Shown here: positions 42,735-51,408 of the stretch, piece by piece
Numbering within the stretch: position 1 is the stretch's first letter
How the letters are laid out: each line of letters opens with the position of its first letter
Source of the DNA: Betaproteobacteria bacterium
GTDB lineage: Bacteria; Pseudomonadota; Gammaproteobacteria; Burkholderiales; CAIKXV01
Assembly (NCBI GenBank): GCA_021298815.1
Contig: JAJTHE010000101.1
Span: forward strand, 1 to 63,190
DNA: 63,190 nucleotides
Direction: 5' to 3'
Notes under the pieces: generated by a model
What the model was told of the DNA's origin: nothing
Seen by the model: the letters and a program-made list of their open reading frames with translations, nothing else
The model's database searches: none
Made by a program: the position numbers and the translations under genes

Positions 42735-43808
42735 ATGCCGCACAAGACCGATGACGTCCGCATCAAGGAGATCAAGGAACTCGCGCCCCCGGCCCACGTG
42801 GTGCGCGAGTTCCCGATCGACGAGAAGGTGTCCGCCCTGGTGTACGACACGCGCGAGAAGATCCACCGCATCGTGCACGGCATGGACGACCGCCTGGTGG
42901 TGATCATCGGGCCGTGCTCGATCCACGACCCGCGCGCCGCGCTCGAGTACGTCGAGCGCCTCGCCCCCGAGCGCAAGCGCCTCGCCGGCGAACTCGAGGT
43001 CGTGATGCGCGTGTACTTCGAGAAGCCGCGCACCACGGTAGGCTGGAAGGGCCTGATCAACGATCCGAAGCTCGACGGCAGCTTCCAGATCAACGAGGGC
43101 CTGCGCGTGGCACGCGAGGTGCTGCTCGAGATCAACCGGCGCGGCGTGCCCGCAGGCTGCGAGTTCCTCGACATGATCACGCCGCAGTACATCGCCGACA
43201 CGGTGAGCTGGGGCGCGATCGGTGCACGCACGACCGAGAGCCAGTCGCACCGCGAACTGGCCTCCGGCCTGTCCTGCCCGGTCGGCTTCAAGAACGGCAC
43301 CGACGGCACCGTGAAGATCGCGGTGGACGCGATCAAGGCCGCCGAACGGCCGCACCACTTCCTGTCGGTCACCAAGGCCGGCCACTCGGCGATCGTGTCC
43401 ACCTCCGGCAACGAGGACTGCCACATCATCCTGCGCGGCGGCAAGGCACCCAACTACGATGCGGCGAGCGTCGATGCCGCCTGCGTCGAACTGGCCAAGG
43501 CCGGGCTCGCGCAGCGGCTGATGATCGACACCAGCCACAGCAACAGTTCCAAGAAGCACGAGAACCAGATCCTGGTCGCGAAGGACATCGCCGGCCAGAT
43601 CGCCGCCGGCAGCGACCGGATCATCGGCGTGATGATCGAGAGCCACCTGGTCGCCGGCCGCCAGGACCTGGTGCCCGGCCAGCCCCTGACCTACGGCCAG
43701 TCGATCACCGATGCCTGCATCGCCTGGGAGGACAGCGTGCCGGTGCTCGACGCGCTTGCCGCGGCGGTGCGCGAGCGGCGCGCGAAGGCGGCCAACTCGG
43801 CCCAGTAG
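42735..43808 (+). CDS. aroG: 3-deoxy-7-phosphoheptulonate (DAHP) synthase, class I
   Basis: DAHP synthase condenses phosphoenolpyruvate and erythrose 4-phosphate, the first step of the shikimate pathway. The 357-residue protein has GPCSIHDPRAALEY, EKPRTTVGWKGLINDP, ARTTESQSHRELASGL, KNGTDGT and IDTSHSNSSKKHENQ, typical of the AroFGH type I-alpha enzymes. Feedback specificity (Phe, Tyr or Trp) cannot be read with certainty, but the Phe leader suggests the Phe-responsive isoenzyme. GGAG lies 7 bases before the start. The call aroG is by this inference; aroF would be the neutral alternative. Confidence 0.94.
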   Translation: MPHKTDDVRIKEIKELAPPAHVVREFPIDEKVSALVYDTREKIHRIVHGMDDRLVVIIGPCSIHDPRAALEYVERLAPERKRLAGELEVVMRVYFEKPRTTVGWKGLINDPKLDGSFQINEGLRVAREVLLEINRRGVPAGCEFLDMITPQYIADTVSWGAIGARTTESQSHRELASGLSCPVGFKNGTDGTVKIAVDAIKAAERPHHFLSVTKAGHSAIVSTSGNEDCHIILRGGKAPNYDAASVDAACVELAKAGLAQRLMIDTSHSNSSKKHENQILVAKDIAGQIAAGSDRIIGVMIESHLVAGRQDLVPGQPLTYGQSITDACIAWEDSVPVLDALAAAVRERRAKAANSAQ

Positions 43809-43820
43809 CACCGGCGGGCA

Positions 43821-43840
43821 GGCGGCGATCGCGCGCCGCC
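43821..43840. terminator. hairpin between convergent aroG and Bug pseudogene
   Basis: GGCGGCG (43821-43827) pairs with CGCCGCC (43834-43840) with a 6-base loop. It lies 12 bases after the aroG stop and before the convergent stop at 43855, without a T run. Confidence 0.4.
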
Positions 43841-43854
43841 GCCCCGCTGCCGCG

Positions 43855-44858
43855 TCACTCCGGCTTGATGTTGTTCTCGCGGATCAGCCGGGTCCAGCGG
43901 GCGAGTTCGCTCTTCAGCAGTGCGGTGACCTGCTCGGGCGGCGTGCCGAGGGCTTCGGCGCCTTCCTTGGCGAGACGGTCGCGCATCTCGGCCGACTGCA
44001 TGGCCTTCACCGCCATCTGGTTGATCGGGTTGACGACCGAGGCGGGCGTGTTCGCGGGCGCCATCAGCACGAACCAGCCGCTGAATTCGAACCCGGGCAG
44101 CGTCTCGGCCATCGTCGGCACGTCGGGTGCGAGCGGCACGCGCTTGAGGCTGGTCACCGCGATCGAACGCAGGCGTTTCGATTCCACGTGGGGCAGCACA
44201 GTTACCAAACTGATGAAGCTCAGTCGACCTCGCCGCCGAGCACCGCGGTGAGCGCCGGGCCACCTCCCTTGTAGGGCACGTGCACGATGTCGGTCTTCGT
44301 GACCTGCTTCATGAACTCGGCCGGGATGTGCGGGTTGGACCCGCTGCCCGACGAGGAGAAGGCCATCCGGCCAGGCTTCGCCTTCGCCAGCGCGATCAGA
44401 TCCTTCAGGTTGCGCGCGGGCACCGAGGGGTGCACGACCAGCATCGCCGGCGAGGTGGCCACCAGCGAGATCGGCGTGAAGTCGCGGATCGGGTCGTACG
44501 GCACCTTGCCCATCAGCGGCACGTTCACCACGAACGGAAGGGTATTCAGGAGCAGGGTCGCTCCGTCGGGGGCGGAGCGCGCGACGTATTCGGTACCGAT
44601 GACACCAGTGGCACCGGAGCGGTTCTCGACCAGGAAGTTCTGGCCCGACATCTCGGCCATGCGCGCAGCCAGCAGGCGTGCGATCACGTCCACGCTGCCA
44701 CCGGGCGGGAACGGCACCACGATGCGGATCGCCTTGCCGCCGCCCAGCGGCTGGGCGGTCGCGGCCGGCCCGGACAGGACGCCGACGAGGGCAAGCGTCG
44801 ATCGTCGATGCCGCGATGGCGCCGGCACCCGCCCGGGCACCGCAGGCGGCGCGCGCAT
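43855..44858 (-). pseudogene. Bug/TctC-family binding protein, frameshifted
   Basis: The N-terminal part (44858 to about 44223) encodes AIRIVVPFPPGGSVDVIARLL, RSGATGVIGTEYVA and VPYKGGGPALTAVLGGEVD, then a stop. The next frame continues with SFISLVTVLPHVESKRLRSIAVTS to 43855 (ending NNIKPE). One missing C (GTCGA-CTGAGC instead of GTCGACCTGAGC on the minus strand) explains the break. All other family features are normal, so it is either a recent pseudogene or a sequence error. The signal peptide is in the first frame; a TTG with AGGAGG before it (44892) is in the other frame, so the 5' end may also be disturbed. Confidence 0.85.
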
Positions 44859-45043
44859 GCGCGAGGGTCGATCGCTGGTTGGATGGGTTCAAGCCGCCTC
44901 CTGTATCGAAGGACGCGGTCGCCTCGGGCCCCCGGCCCGAAGGTCCGCCTCGTCGCGATGTTCCGGGATCGCGAGCTTACCCCGAAGCCTGCCGCGGCCC
45001 GTGCGCGGGCGCCGCGACGGGGACACGACCGGGCCACGGCAGA

Positions 45044-45766
45044 TCAGGCATCGGTCATTCCCACCAGGCGCATCACCTCCTGCGCCGCGGCCGCGGTGTC
45101 CTCGCGGATCGCCTGTTCGGCCGCCGCCGCGTCCCCGGCGCGGATCGCGGCGACCAGCTCGCGCAGCCCGCGGATCGCCTGCGTCGAGCGGGCCCGCGAG
45201 CGGTCGGCATGCGACAGCCCGACCGCACGCCAGCGCCAGATACGCGCATGCAGCCCGCCCAGCATCGACGACAGCACGTCGCTGCCGGCCCCGTCGAACA
45301 GCACCGCGTAGAAGCGGTTCTTCGCGGCCAGGATGCCGTCGGCCGCGCCCGCCTTGTACGCGGCCTCGACGTCGCGCAGGGCGGCCGCCAGCCGGTCCAG
45401 GGCCTCGGCGGGTGCGCGCTCGATGAACAGGCGTGCCGCCAGCGCCTCGAGCGAGGCCCGGATGCGGTACAGGTCGACCGCCTCCGACCGGGACAGGGCA
45501 CGCACCACCGGCCCCTTGTTCGGCACGGTCTCGACCAGGCCCTCGGATTCGAGCTGGCGCAGCGCCTCGCGGATCACCGTGCGCGACACGCCGACGCGGT
45601 CGATCAGCTCCCGCTCGGTCAGCCGCTGGCCCGGTGCCAGGTCGCCGGAGATGACGGCCGTGCGCAGCCGGTCGACCACCTGCTGGCGCAGCGGCGCGGC
45701 GAGTGCCCGCACGGTCAGGCGTGCGCGCGGGAGGGATGCGTCGTCGGCGTCCGGGGGCTGGTCCAT
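45044..45766 (-). CDS. GntR-family regulator (FadR/FCD type)
   Basis: This 240-residue repressor has an N-terminal winged helix (LRQQVVDRLRTAVISGDLAPGQRLTERELIDRVGVSRTVIREALRQLESEGLVE, about 26-80) and a helical FCD ligand-binding domain (LYRIRASLEALAARLF, NRFYAVLFDGAGSDVL, LRELVAAIRAGDAAAAEQAIREDT). FCD proteins often bind carboxylates. It is divergent from the Gfo/Idh operon and probably controls it through the palindrome at 45809. Confidence 0.9.
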   Translation of the reverse strand: MDQPPDADDASLPRARLTVRALAAPLRQQVVDRLRTAVISGDLAPGQRLTERELIDRVGVSRTVIREALRQLESEGLVETVPNKGPVVRALSRSEAVDLYRIRASLEALAARLFIERAPAEALDRLAAALRDVEAAYKAGAADGILAAKNRFYAVLFDGAGSDVLSSMLGGLHARIWRWRAVGLSHADRSRARSTQAIRGLRELVAAIRAGDAAAAEQAIREDTAAAAQEVMRLVGMTDA

Positions 45767-45808
45767 GGGTGTCGAAGTGTAAGTCAGGTCGGCAGGTCCA
45801 TCCGACCG

Positions 45809-45821
45809 TAATACGGTATTA
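45809..45821. promoter_or_regulatory. putative GntR operator
   Basis: TAATAC-G-GTATTA is a perfect inverted repeat of 13 bases between the divergent GntR and Gfo/Idh genes. It overlaps a possible -10 (TATTAT at 45817-45822). FadR-type GntR proteins usually bind such short AT-rich dyads in an otherwise GC-rich region. Confidence 0.55.
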
Positions 45822-45862
45822 TGGCCCACACCAGAACGACACACTCGAAGGAGCGTCAGAAG

Positions 45863-46933
45863 ATGAGCGAACCCATCAAAGTCGGCATCGTCGGCCTCGG
45901 CCGCTGGGCCAAGGTGCTCACCCGCGCCGCACGCGCGTCGACCAGCATCCGCATCGTCACCGGCTACAGCCGCTCGCAGGAAAAACGCGATGCCTTCCAG
46001 GCCGAATTCGCCGATACCGGGTTCAAGTCCGCCGCCTCGATGGAAGCGATGCTCGCCGACCCGTCGATCAAGGGCGTGATCATCACGGTGCCGAACGAAC
46101 AGCACCTGCCGGTGGCCGAGCAGATCGCGAAGGCCGGCAAGCACGTCTACACCGAGAAGCCGATCGCCGCCGAACTGTCGGAAGGCCTGCAGATCGAGGC
46201 CCTGCAGAAGCAGTACGGCGTCACCGTCACGGTCGGCCACTCGGCCCGCCTGCTGGCCGGCGTGCGCATGATGAAGGAGAAGATCGACGCCGGCGAACTC
46301 GGCCGCGTCGGCTTCATCGAGGCGAACTTCTCGAACGAGCGCGCGCTGGAACTCACGCCGCAGACCTGGCGCTGGTACAAGGACCGGGCCCCCGGCGGCC
46401 CCCTGTCGCAACTGGCGGTGCACATGTTCGACATCGTCCACCTGCTCGGCGGCGACGTGTCGCAGGTCTCCTCGATCGCCTCCAAGCTGTCGCCCGTCGG
46501 CGCGGAAGTCGACGACCAGTCGATGTCGCTGGTGAAGTTCGGCAACGGCACCATCGCCTACGTGGGCACCTGCTGGACCTCTCCCGGCATCTTCTCGGTA
46601 CGCGTGTTCGGATCGAAGGGGCTGATGCACTATGAAGTCGACTTCGGCACCTGGGACACGCCGTCGAACCTGCACAAAACCTCGGCGCTGTACATCCAGC
46701 GCGGCAAGGACTGCTACGGCAAGCGCGAAGACCTCGCGATCCCGGCGAGCGACATGTTCCGCGACGAGCTCGAGCAGTTCGCGCAGAGCTGCGTCACCGG
46801 CATCGTGCCTATGCTGTCGGCCCACAACGGCAACGTCGCGATCGCGATGATGAATGCCGCGCTGAAATCGATCGACCGCAACGGTGCGCTGGTGGCGATC
46901 GACGAGGTGATGGACGCGGCACGCAAGGCCTGA
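45863..46933 (+). CDS. Gfo/Idh/MocA-family NAD(P)-dependent oxidoreductase
   Basis: This 356-residue enzyme has a Rossmann domain (KVGIVGLGRWAKVLTRA), the EKPIA motif in HVYTEKPIAAEL and the C-terminal Gfo/Idh domain (GPLSQLAVHMFDIVHLLGGD). The start at 45863 (MSEPIK) has AAGGAG upstream; an ATG at 45821 lies within the operator and has no ribosome site. It is the first gene of a run of four catabolic genes. Substrate unknown, probably a sugar or sugar-acid derivative. Confidence 0.9.
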   Translation: MSEPIKVGIVGLGRWAKVLTRAARASTSIRIVTGYSRSQEKRDAFQAEFADTGFKSAASMEAMLADPSIKGVIITVPNEQHLPVAEQIAKAGKHVYTEKPIAAELSEGLQIEALQKQYGVTVTVGHSARLLAGVRMMKEKIDAGELGRVGFIEANFSNERALELTPQTWRWYKDRAPGGPLSQLAVHMFDIVHLLGGDVSQVSSIASKLSPVGAEVDDQSMSLVKFGNGTIAYVGTCWTSPGIFSVRVFGSKGLMHYEVDFGTWDTPSNLHKTSALYIQRGKDCYGKREDLAIPASDMFRDELEQFAQSCVTGIVPMLSAHNGNVAIAMMNAALKSIDRNGALVAIDEVMDAARKA

Positions 46934-46944
46934 GCGGCATGCAA

Positions 46945-46969
46945 GGCCGGCCCGCGGCGCGGGCCGGCC
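46945..46969. repeat. strong intergenic hairpin
   Basis: GGCCGGCCCG (46945-46954) and CGGGCCGGCC (46960-46969) form a perfect 10-base-pair stem with a 5-base loop, between the Gfo/Idh and creatininase genes. It has no T run and may act as an mRNA stability element or partial terminator within the operon. Confidence 0.5.
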
Positions 46970-47004
46970 ATCCCGATCCCGCATCGACCAAGGACGAACA
47001 ACAC

Positions 47005-47808
47005 ATGCTCCCGACCCGCTATTTCATCGACCTCACCCAGCCCGAGATCGCCGCCCAGCTCAAGCAGAACCCGCTGGTGATCCTGCCCGCCGGCAGCGTC
47101 GAGCAGCACGGCCCGCACCTGCCCACTGGCACCGACATCTACGCATCGAACGTGATCGGCAACGCGGTGGCCGAGCGCATGGACGGCCTGGTCCTGCCGG
47201 GCGGCCCGCTCGGCGTGACGCCGATGCACATGCCGTTCGAAGGAACGATCACGCTGTCGCCCGAGACCTACCAGCGCGTGGTGGTCGAGACCTGCGAGTC
47301 CACCGCGCGCCACGGCGCGCGCGACCTGCTTATCCTCAACTGGCACGAGGGCAACATCCCCTCGCTCGCGCTGGCCTCCGAGAAGCTGCACCGCGAGCAC
47401 CACATGAACGTGGTGGTGGTGCAGGCCTGCTATGTCGCCGCCGAACTGTACGGCCACGACTGCGGTGGCCTGACCCATGGCGGCGAAATCGAGGCGCTGG
47501 CGGTACTCGCCTACCGCCCCGACCTTGTCCACCTCGACCGCATCGACTACTCGTCCGACCATTCGCAGGGACGCAAGTGGGACAAGCTGCGCCGCACCCA
47601 TGCCTTCCAGCCGGTGCTGCGCGACATCAAGACCATCGCCCCGACCGGCTGGTACGGCGCGCCCGAGCACGCCACCGTCGACAAGGGCCTGAAGATGCTG
47701 TCCGACATCGCCGATGCGATAGCGAAGGAAGCCGGCGATCTGTTCCGCATGCTGGCCGAGGCGCAGGGCGGCACCGCCGAGATCAAGCAGCTCAAGCTCG
47801 CCAGCTGA
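47005..47808 (+). CDS. creatininase-family amidohydrolase
   Basis: This 267-residue protein shows the family motif PAGSVEQHGPHLPTGTDIY (Glu33, His35, Asp44 metal ligands), NWHEGN and LTHGGEIEALAVLAYRP. Creatininase-like enzymes hydrolyse cyclic amides and related bonds; the mycofactocin MftE and others share the fold. Here the neighbours suggest a role in the same catabolic route as the Gfo/Idh enzyme. AAGGA lies 10 bases before the start. Confidence 0.88.
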   Translation: MLPTRYFIDLTQPEIAAQLKQNPLVILPAGSVEQHGPHLPTGTDIYASNVIGNAVAERMDGLVLPGGPLGVTPMHMPFEGTITLSPETYQRVVVETCESTARHGARDLLILNWHEGNIPSLALASEKLHREHHMNVVVVQACYVAAELYGHDCGGLTHGGEIEALAVLAYRPDLVHLDRIDYSSDHSQGRKWDKLRRTHAFQPVLRDIKTIAPTGWYGAPEHATVDKGLKMLSDIADAIAKEAGDLFRMLAEAQGGTAEIKQLKLAS

Positions 47809-47825
47809 TCGAAGGAGCCCCAGGC

Positions 47826-48194
47826 ATGGCACGCGTATTCACCCAGGCCGGCGCGAAGTCGATGGGGCTCCCCGGCCGCAAGTCGATCGAGATCGCCTCG
47901 CAGTCGATGGGCACCGACAACGTGACCCTGCGCTACGTCGAGATCCCGGTCGCGAAGCCCGGCGACGGGCCGCGCAAGCCGCACCGGCACGATGGCTTCG
48001 AGGAAGTGATCCACGTCCTCGAAGGCAGCGGCTGCACCGAGGCCGACAGCGGCAGCTACCCGCTGGCGGCCGGGGACACCATCGTGCTCCCGTCCGGCGA
48101 ATGGCATGCCACCCGCAACACTGGCGAAACCACCCTGAAGCTGCTCTGCTTCTTCCCGGTCGGCGACATCACTACCCGCACCTCCAACGGCTGA
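47826..48194 (+). CDS. cupin domain protein
   Basis: This 122-residue protein has one cupin domain: PRKPHRHDGFEEVIHVLEGSG and LAAGDTIVLPSGEWHATRN (metal ligands His, His, Glu, His). It lies 17 bases after the creatininase gene in the same operon. It could be an isomerase or a binding protein of the pathway. Confidence 0.85.
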   Translation: MARVFTQAGAKSMGLPGRKSIEIASQSMGTDNVTLRYVEIPVAKPGDGPRKPHRHDGFEEVIHVLEGSGCTEADSGSYPLAAGDTIVLPSGEWHATRNTGETTLKLLCFFPVGDITTRTSNG

Positions 48195-48204
48195 ACGAAT
48201 CCCG

Positions 48205-49185
48205 ATGCCCACCGACATCCTCTGCCTTCGCCCCGAGTCCGACTTCACCCGCGTCGGCGTCGCCATTCCCTCCGGTGCGTCGATCGCCTTCCGTGCGCCC
48301 GATGCCGCCGACGTGCCCGACCTGATGAAGGAAGCCCGCGTGCTGGTGATCCCGGCCGTCGGGCCGAAGCTCGCGCCCGCGCTGTTCGAACCGGCGAAGT
48401 CGCTGAAGCTGGTGCAGATCACCGGCGCAGGCGTCGACCGGCTGGACCAGCCGACACTGACGCGACTGGGCATCCCGGTCTGCAACGTGCCGGGCGGCAG
48501 CAACGGCGCGCTCGCCGAGTACGCGGTCGGCCATGCCCTCGCGCTGCTGCGCCGCTTCTCCTGGGCCGATGCCGAGGTGAAGCAGGGCAACTACGTCGCG
48601 TTCCGCAACCGCATGGTCGCCGACAACCTGTCCGGCCTGGACGGCATGCAGGTCGGTATCGTCGGCATGGGCACGATCGGCATCGCGGTCGCAAGCGCCT
48701 TCACCGCGTTCGGATCGCGCATCGCCTTCTTCGACCCGGCGCCGCGCGACCCGGCCGCCGTCGCCCGGCTGGGTGCCACCTCGATGCCGCTGGATGCGCT
48801 GCTGTCGTCGAGCGACGTGGTGTCGCTGCACGTGCCCCTGCTGCCGCAGACGACCAACCTGATCGCGGCAGCACAGCTTGCGCTGATGAAGCCCACCGCG
48901 GTGCTGCTCAACGCCTCGCGCGGCGGCATCGTCGACGAGGCGGCGCTGGCGCAGGCACTGTCCGAGGGGCGGCTGTTCGGCGCTGCGGTCGACGTCTACT
49001 CGACCGAACCGGCACCGAAGGACAACCCCCTGCTCTCGCTCACCGGCGAGGCGGCGTCGCGGCTGCTGCTGACGCCGCACATCGCCGGCGTGAGCCGGCA
49101 GGCATCGGCGACGCTGTTCAAGGTCGCGCTCGAGAACGCGATGCGCGTGCTGGCCGGCGACGCCGCATTGCACCGGGTGTACTGA
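48205..49185 (+). CDS. D-isomer-specific 2-hydroxyacid dehydrogenase
   Basis: This 326-residue NAD-dependent enzyme has the Rossmann motif VGIVGMGTIGIAVASAF, catalytic Arg in LLNASRGGIVDEAAL, Glu in VYSTEPAPKDN and His in LTPHIAGVS. Such enzymes reduce keto acids or oxidise hydroxy acids. It lies 10 bases after the cupin and is the last obvious member of the GntR-controlled set. Confidence 0.9.
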   Translation: MPTDILCLRPESDFTRVGVAIPSGASIAFRAPDAADVPDLMKEARVLVIPAVGPKLAPALFEPAKSLKLVQITGAGVDRLDQPTLTRLGIPVCNVPGGSNGALAEYAVGHALALLRRFSWADAEVKQGNYVAFRNRMVADNLSGLDGMQVGIVGMGTIGIAVASAFTAFGSRIAFFDPAPRDPAAVARLGATSMPLDALLSSSDVVSLHVPLLPQTTNLIAAAQLALMKPTAVLLNASRGGIVDEAALAQALSEGRLFGAAVDVYSTEPAPKDNPLLSLTGEAASRLLLTPHIAGVSRQASATLFKVALENAMRVLAGDAALHRVY

Positions 49186-49278
49186 CCGGCGCTTGCGCTG
49201 GATCAACATCGTCGCCGCCGGCGCGCGGCACGATGTCCCTGCAGGTGCCGCACATGGCACCGAAGACAGGGAGACACC

Positions 49279-49761
49279 ATGATCAAGGAAGTGAGCGGGG
49301 ACATCCTGCTGTCCGGTGCGCAGGCGATCGCGCACGGGGTCGCGCCGAACGACCATTTCGCCAGCGGGCTCGCGCTGTCGCTGCGCGAACGCTGGCCGGC
49401 GATGTACAAGGACTTCCGGCACTACTGCCAGGGCCACCATGTCGAGCCCGGGAGCCTGTGGACCTGGGGTGGTACCGACGGCGTGCGCATCGTCTCGCTG
49501 TTCACCCAGGAACCGGCGAAGCACGAGCATGCGAACCCGGGCAAGGCCCACGTGGAACACGTGAACCATGCCCTTCGGGAACTGCACAAGCTGGTGCTGA
49601 AGGAGAAGTTCACCAGCCTTGCGCTGCCGCGCCTGGCCACCGGCGTAGGCGGGCTCGATTGGCAGGCCGTGCGCCCGCTGATCGAAACCCACCTGGGCGG
49701 GCTGGACATCCCCGTCATCGTCTACCGGACCTACCAGGCCGGCGTGAAGGCGGCGGAGTAG
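49279..49761 (+). CDS. macrodomain protein (TARG1-like)
   Basis: Macrodomains bind ADP-ribose. This 160-residue protein reads VSGDILLSGAQAIAHGVAPND, RWPAMYKDFRHYCQ and LALPRLATGVGGLDWQAVRPLI, and most resembles the TARG1/ALC1-like class that removes ADP-ribose from glutamate. At the place of the TARG1 catalytic Asp (in GCGLDRLQW) there is Gly, while an Asp lies three residues later (GGLDWQ). So activity may be shifted or lost. It follows the 2-hydroxyacid dehydrogenase by 93 bases. Confidence 0.8.
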   Translation: MIKEVSGDILLSGAQAIAHGVAPNDHFASGLALSLRERWPAMYKDFRHYCQGHHVEPGSLWTWGGTDGVRIVSLFTQEPAKHEHANPGKAHVEHVNHALRELHKLVLKEKFTSLALPRLATGVGGLDWQAVRPLIETHLGGLDIPVIVYRTYQAGVKAAE

Positions 49762-49768
49762 CCGGCCA

Positions 49769-49808
49769 CCGGCTGAGGGCCCCGCGGCGCGGCGCGGGCC
49801 TCAGCCGG
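49769..49808. terminator. long hairpin between convergent macrodomain and VOC genes
   Basis: CCGGCTGAGG (49769-49778) pairs with CCTCAGCCGG (49799-49808), and the stem continues inward (GGCCCCGCG against CGCGGGCC) with one bulged C. It begins 8 bases after the macrodomain stop and covers the stop of the convergent gene, so it can terminate both. Confidence 0.6.
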
Positions 49809-50265
49809 ACAGGCCCCGGGTCGGCGGCCCCTTCAGTTCGACCCGGTTCCCCTGCGGATCGCGGATGTACATCGAGGGACCGAAACCGTCCTCTCCGTAG
49901 CGTTCGCGCACCTCGCCCGGCTCCACGCCATGGGCGAGCATCCAGCGGCGCAGCGCGGCTTCGTCCCAGCCTTCGATGCGGAAGCAGAAGTGTTCCACGT
50001 TGCGACCCTCGGCGCCCGGCGGCGCACTGCCGTCGCGCCCGATCGGCCCGTCGATCGGCACCAGGTCGACCAGCGCGCCACCGGCCCGCAACTGGGTGAG
50101 CCCCATCGCAGGGTTCACGCGCTCGATCGTCCCGCCCAGCACGTCACGATAGAATGCGATCATGCGATCGAGGTCGGTCACCCGCAGCACGACAGGGTCG
50201 AGGTGCAGCACCCGCACCGGGTTCGTGCCAGCGGCATGCGCATGCGTCGCGACGTTTCCGGCCAT
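49801..50265 (-). CDS. VOC (glyoxalase/dioxygenase) superfamily protein
   Basis: This 154-residue protein has paired beta-alpha-beta-beta-beta modules: LDPVVLRVTDLDRMIAFYRDVLGG, NVEHFCFRIEGWDE and FGPSMYIRDPQGNRVELKG. Metal ligands His (start) and Glu (end) are in place. Members act as lyases, dioxygenases or resistance proteins; the specific reaction is unknown. Confidence 0.88.
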   Translation of the reverse strand: MAGNVATHAHAAGTNPVRVLHLDPVVLRVTDLDRMIAFYRDVLGGTIERVNPAMGLTQLRAGGALVDLVPIDGPIGRDGSAPPGAEGRNVEHFCFRIEGWDEAALRRWMLAHGVEPGEVRERYGEDGFGPSMYIRDPQGNRVELKGPPTRGLSG

Positions 50266-50314
50266 CCTGTCCTCCGTACCTTGCGTGCCGTCCGTGGCCA
50301 GCCCGCCGGGGATC

Positions 50315-51310
50315 CTACTGCGCCTGTGCCCCGGACGCACGCACCACCTCGCCCAGGCGGACGATCTCGGTGCGCAGGTGGGTCGCGAACTGGGCCGGCG
50401 TGCCGGCCGCCGGTTGCGCCCCCAGTTCGGCCAGCGTGGCACGAACCTGCTGCGCATCCACCGCGCGCACCAGTTCAGCGGACAGGCGGTTGAGCACCGC
50501 GGGCGGCAATCCGGCCGGACCGAGCACTCCGCTGTAGATCATGATCTCGAAGCCGGGCAGCCCTCCCTCGGCGATCGTCGGCACGTCCAGCCCGGGCACT
50601 CGTGACTTCGACGACAGGCCAAGGGCGCGCATCCGCCCCGACTTCACCTGCGACAGCAGCGCCGGCGTGGTGCTCAGCGTGAGCTCGATATCCCCGCTCA
50701 GCACCGCGGTGACCGTGGGCGCCGAGCCCTTGTAGCCGATCAGTTGTATGCGGGTCCCGGCCGCGCGGTTGATCATCGCGGCACCGACATGCGCGGTGGT
50801 GCCGACGCCACCGGTACCCAGGGTGAGCGCGCCCGGCTTCGCCTTCGCCAGCGCGATCAGTTCCGCCAGCGACCGGCCCGGCACCGATGGATGCACCGCC
50901 AGCATCAGCGGCGAGGCGGCGACCAGTCCGACCGCGGTGAAGTCCTTCTCGCTGTCATAGGGCAGCTTGCGGTAGAAGCTGGCGTTGATCGAATGCGTGG
51001 TCACGTCCTGGAACAGCAGCGTGTAGCCGTCGGCCGGCGCGCGCGCGACCAGTTCGCACGCGATCAGCGTGCCGGCCCCCGGACGGTTCTCGACGTTGAC
51101 CGTCTGCCCCAGGCCCTCGGACATGCGCGCGGCGACCGCCCGGGCCAGCACGTCCGTGATGCCGCCCGGCGCGAAGCCGGCGACCATCCGCACCGGACGG
51201 CTCGGATAGTCCTGGGCCGATGCCGCGCCGGGGACCAGCGCGCCCGCCAGTGTCGGTACCAGCGACAGCGCGGTGGTGGTGCGAAGGGATGCAACGCGGA
51301 CCGGTGACAT
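50315..51310 (-). CDS. Bug/TctC-family periplasmic binding protein
   Basis: This 331-residue protein has a signal peptide (cleavage near ASA-QD), YPSRPVRMVAGFAPGGITDVLAR, NRPGAGTLIACELVA and LIGYKGSAPTVTAVLSGDIE. It is an orphan receptor with no transporter genes nearby, and it lies upstream of the VOC gene on the same strand (50 bases). Confidence 0.95.
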   Translation of the reverse strand: MSPVRVASLRTTTALSLVPTLAGALVPGAASAQDYPSRPVRMVAGFAPGGITDVLARAVAARMSEGLGQTVNVENRPGAGTLIACELVARAPADGYTLLFQDVTTHSINASFYRKLPYDSEKDFTAVGLVAASPLMLAVHPSVPGRSLAELIALAKAKPGALTLGTGGVGTTAHVGAAMINRAAGTRIQLIGYKGSAPTVTAVLSGDIELTLSTTPALLSQVKSGRMRALGLSSKSRVPGLDVPTIAEGGLPGFEIMIYSGVLGPAGLPPAVLNRLSAELVRAVDAQQVRATLAELGAQPAAGTPAQFATHLRTEIVRLGEVVRASGAQAQ

Positions 51311-51408
51311 CTCGACTCCAGGGCCAGGGAAGGTCCCGTGCCCGAAGCAAGACAGTACCGGCAGGTCGGGCAGGATGCCGGGCGACGGCATCCCGCCCGG
51401 CGCACGGG

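Noticed and set aside
45821..45862. Earlier ATG for the Gfo/Idh gene
   Set aside because: It lies within the operator palindrome and has no ribosome site; the ATG at 45863 follows AAGGAG.
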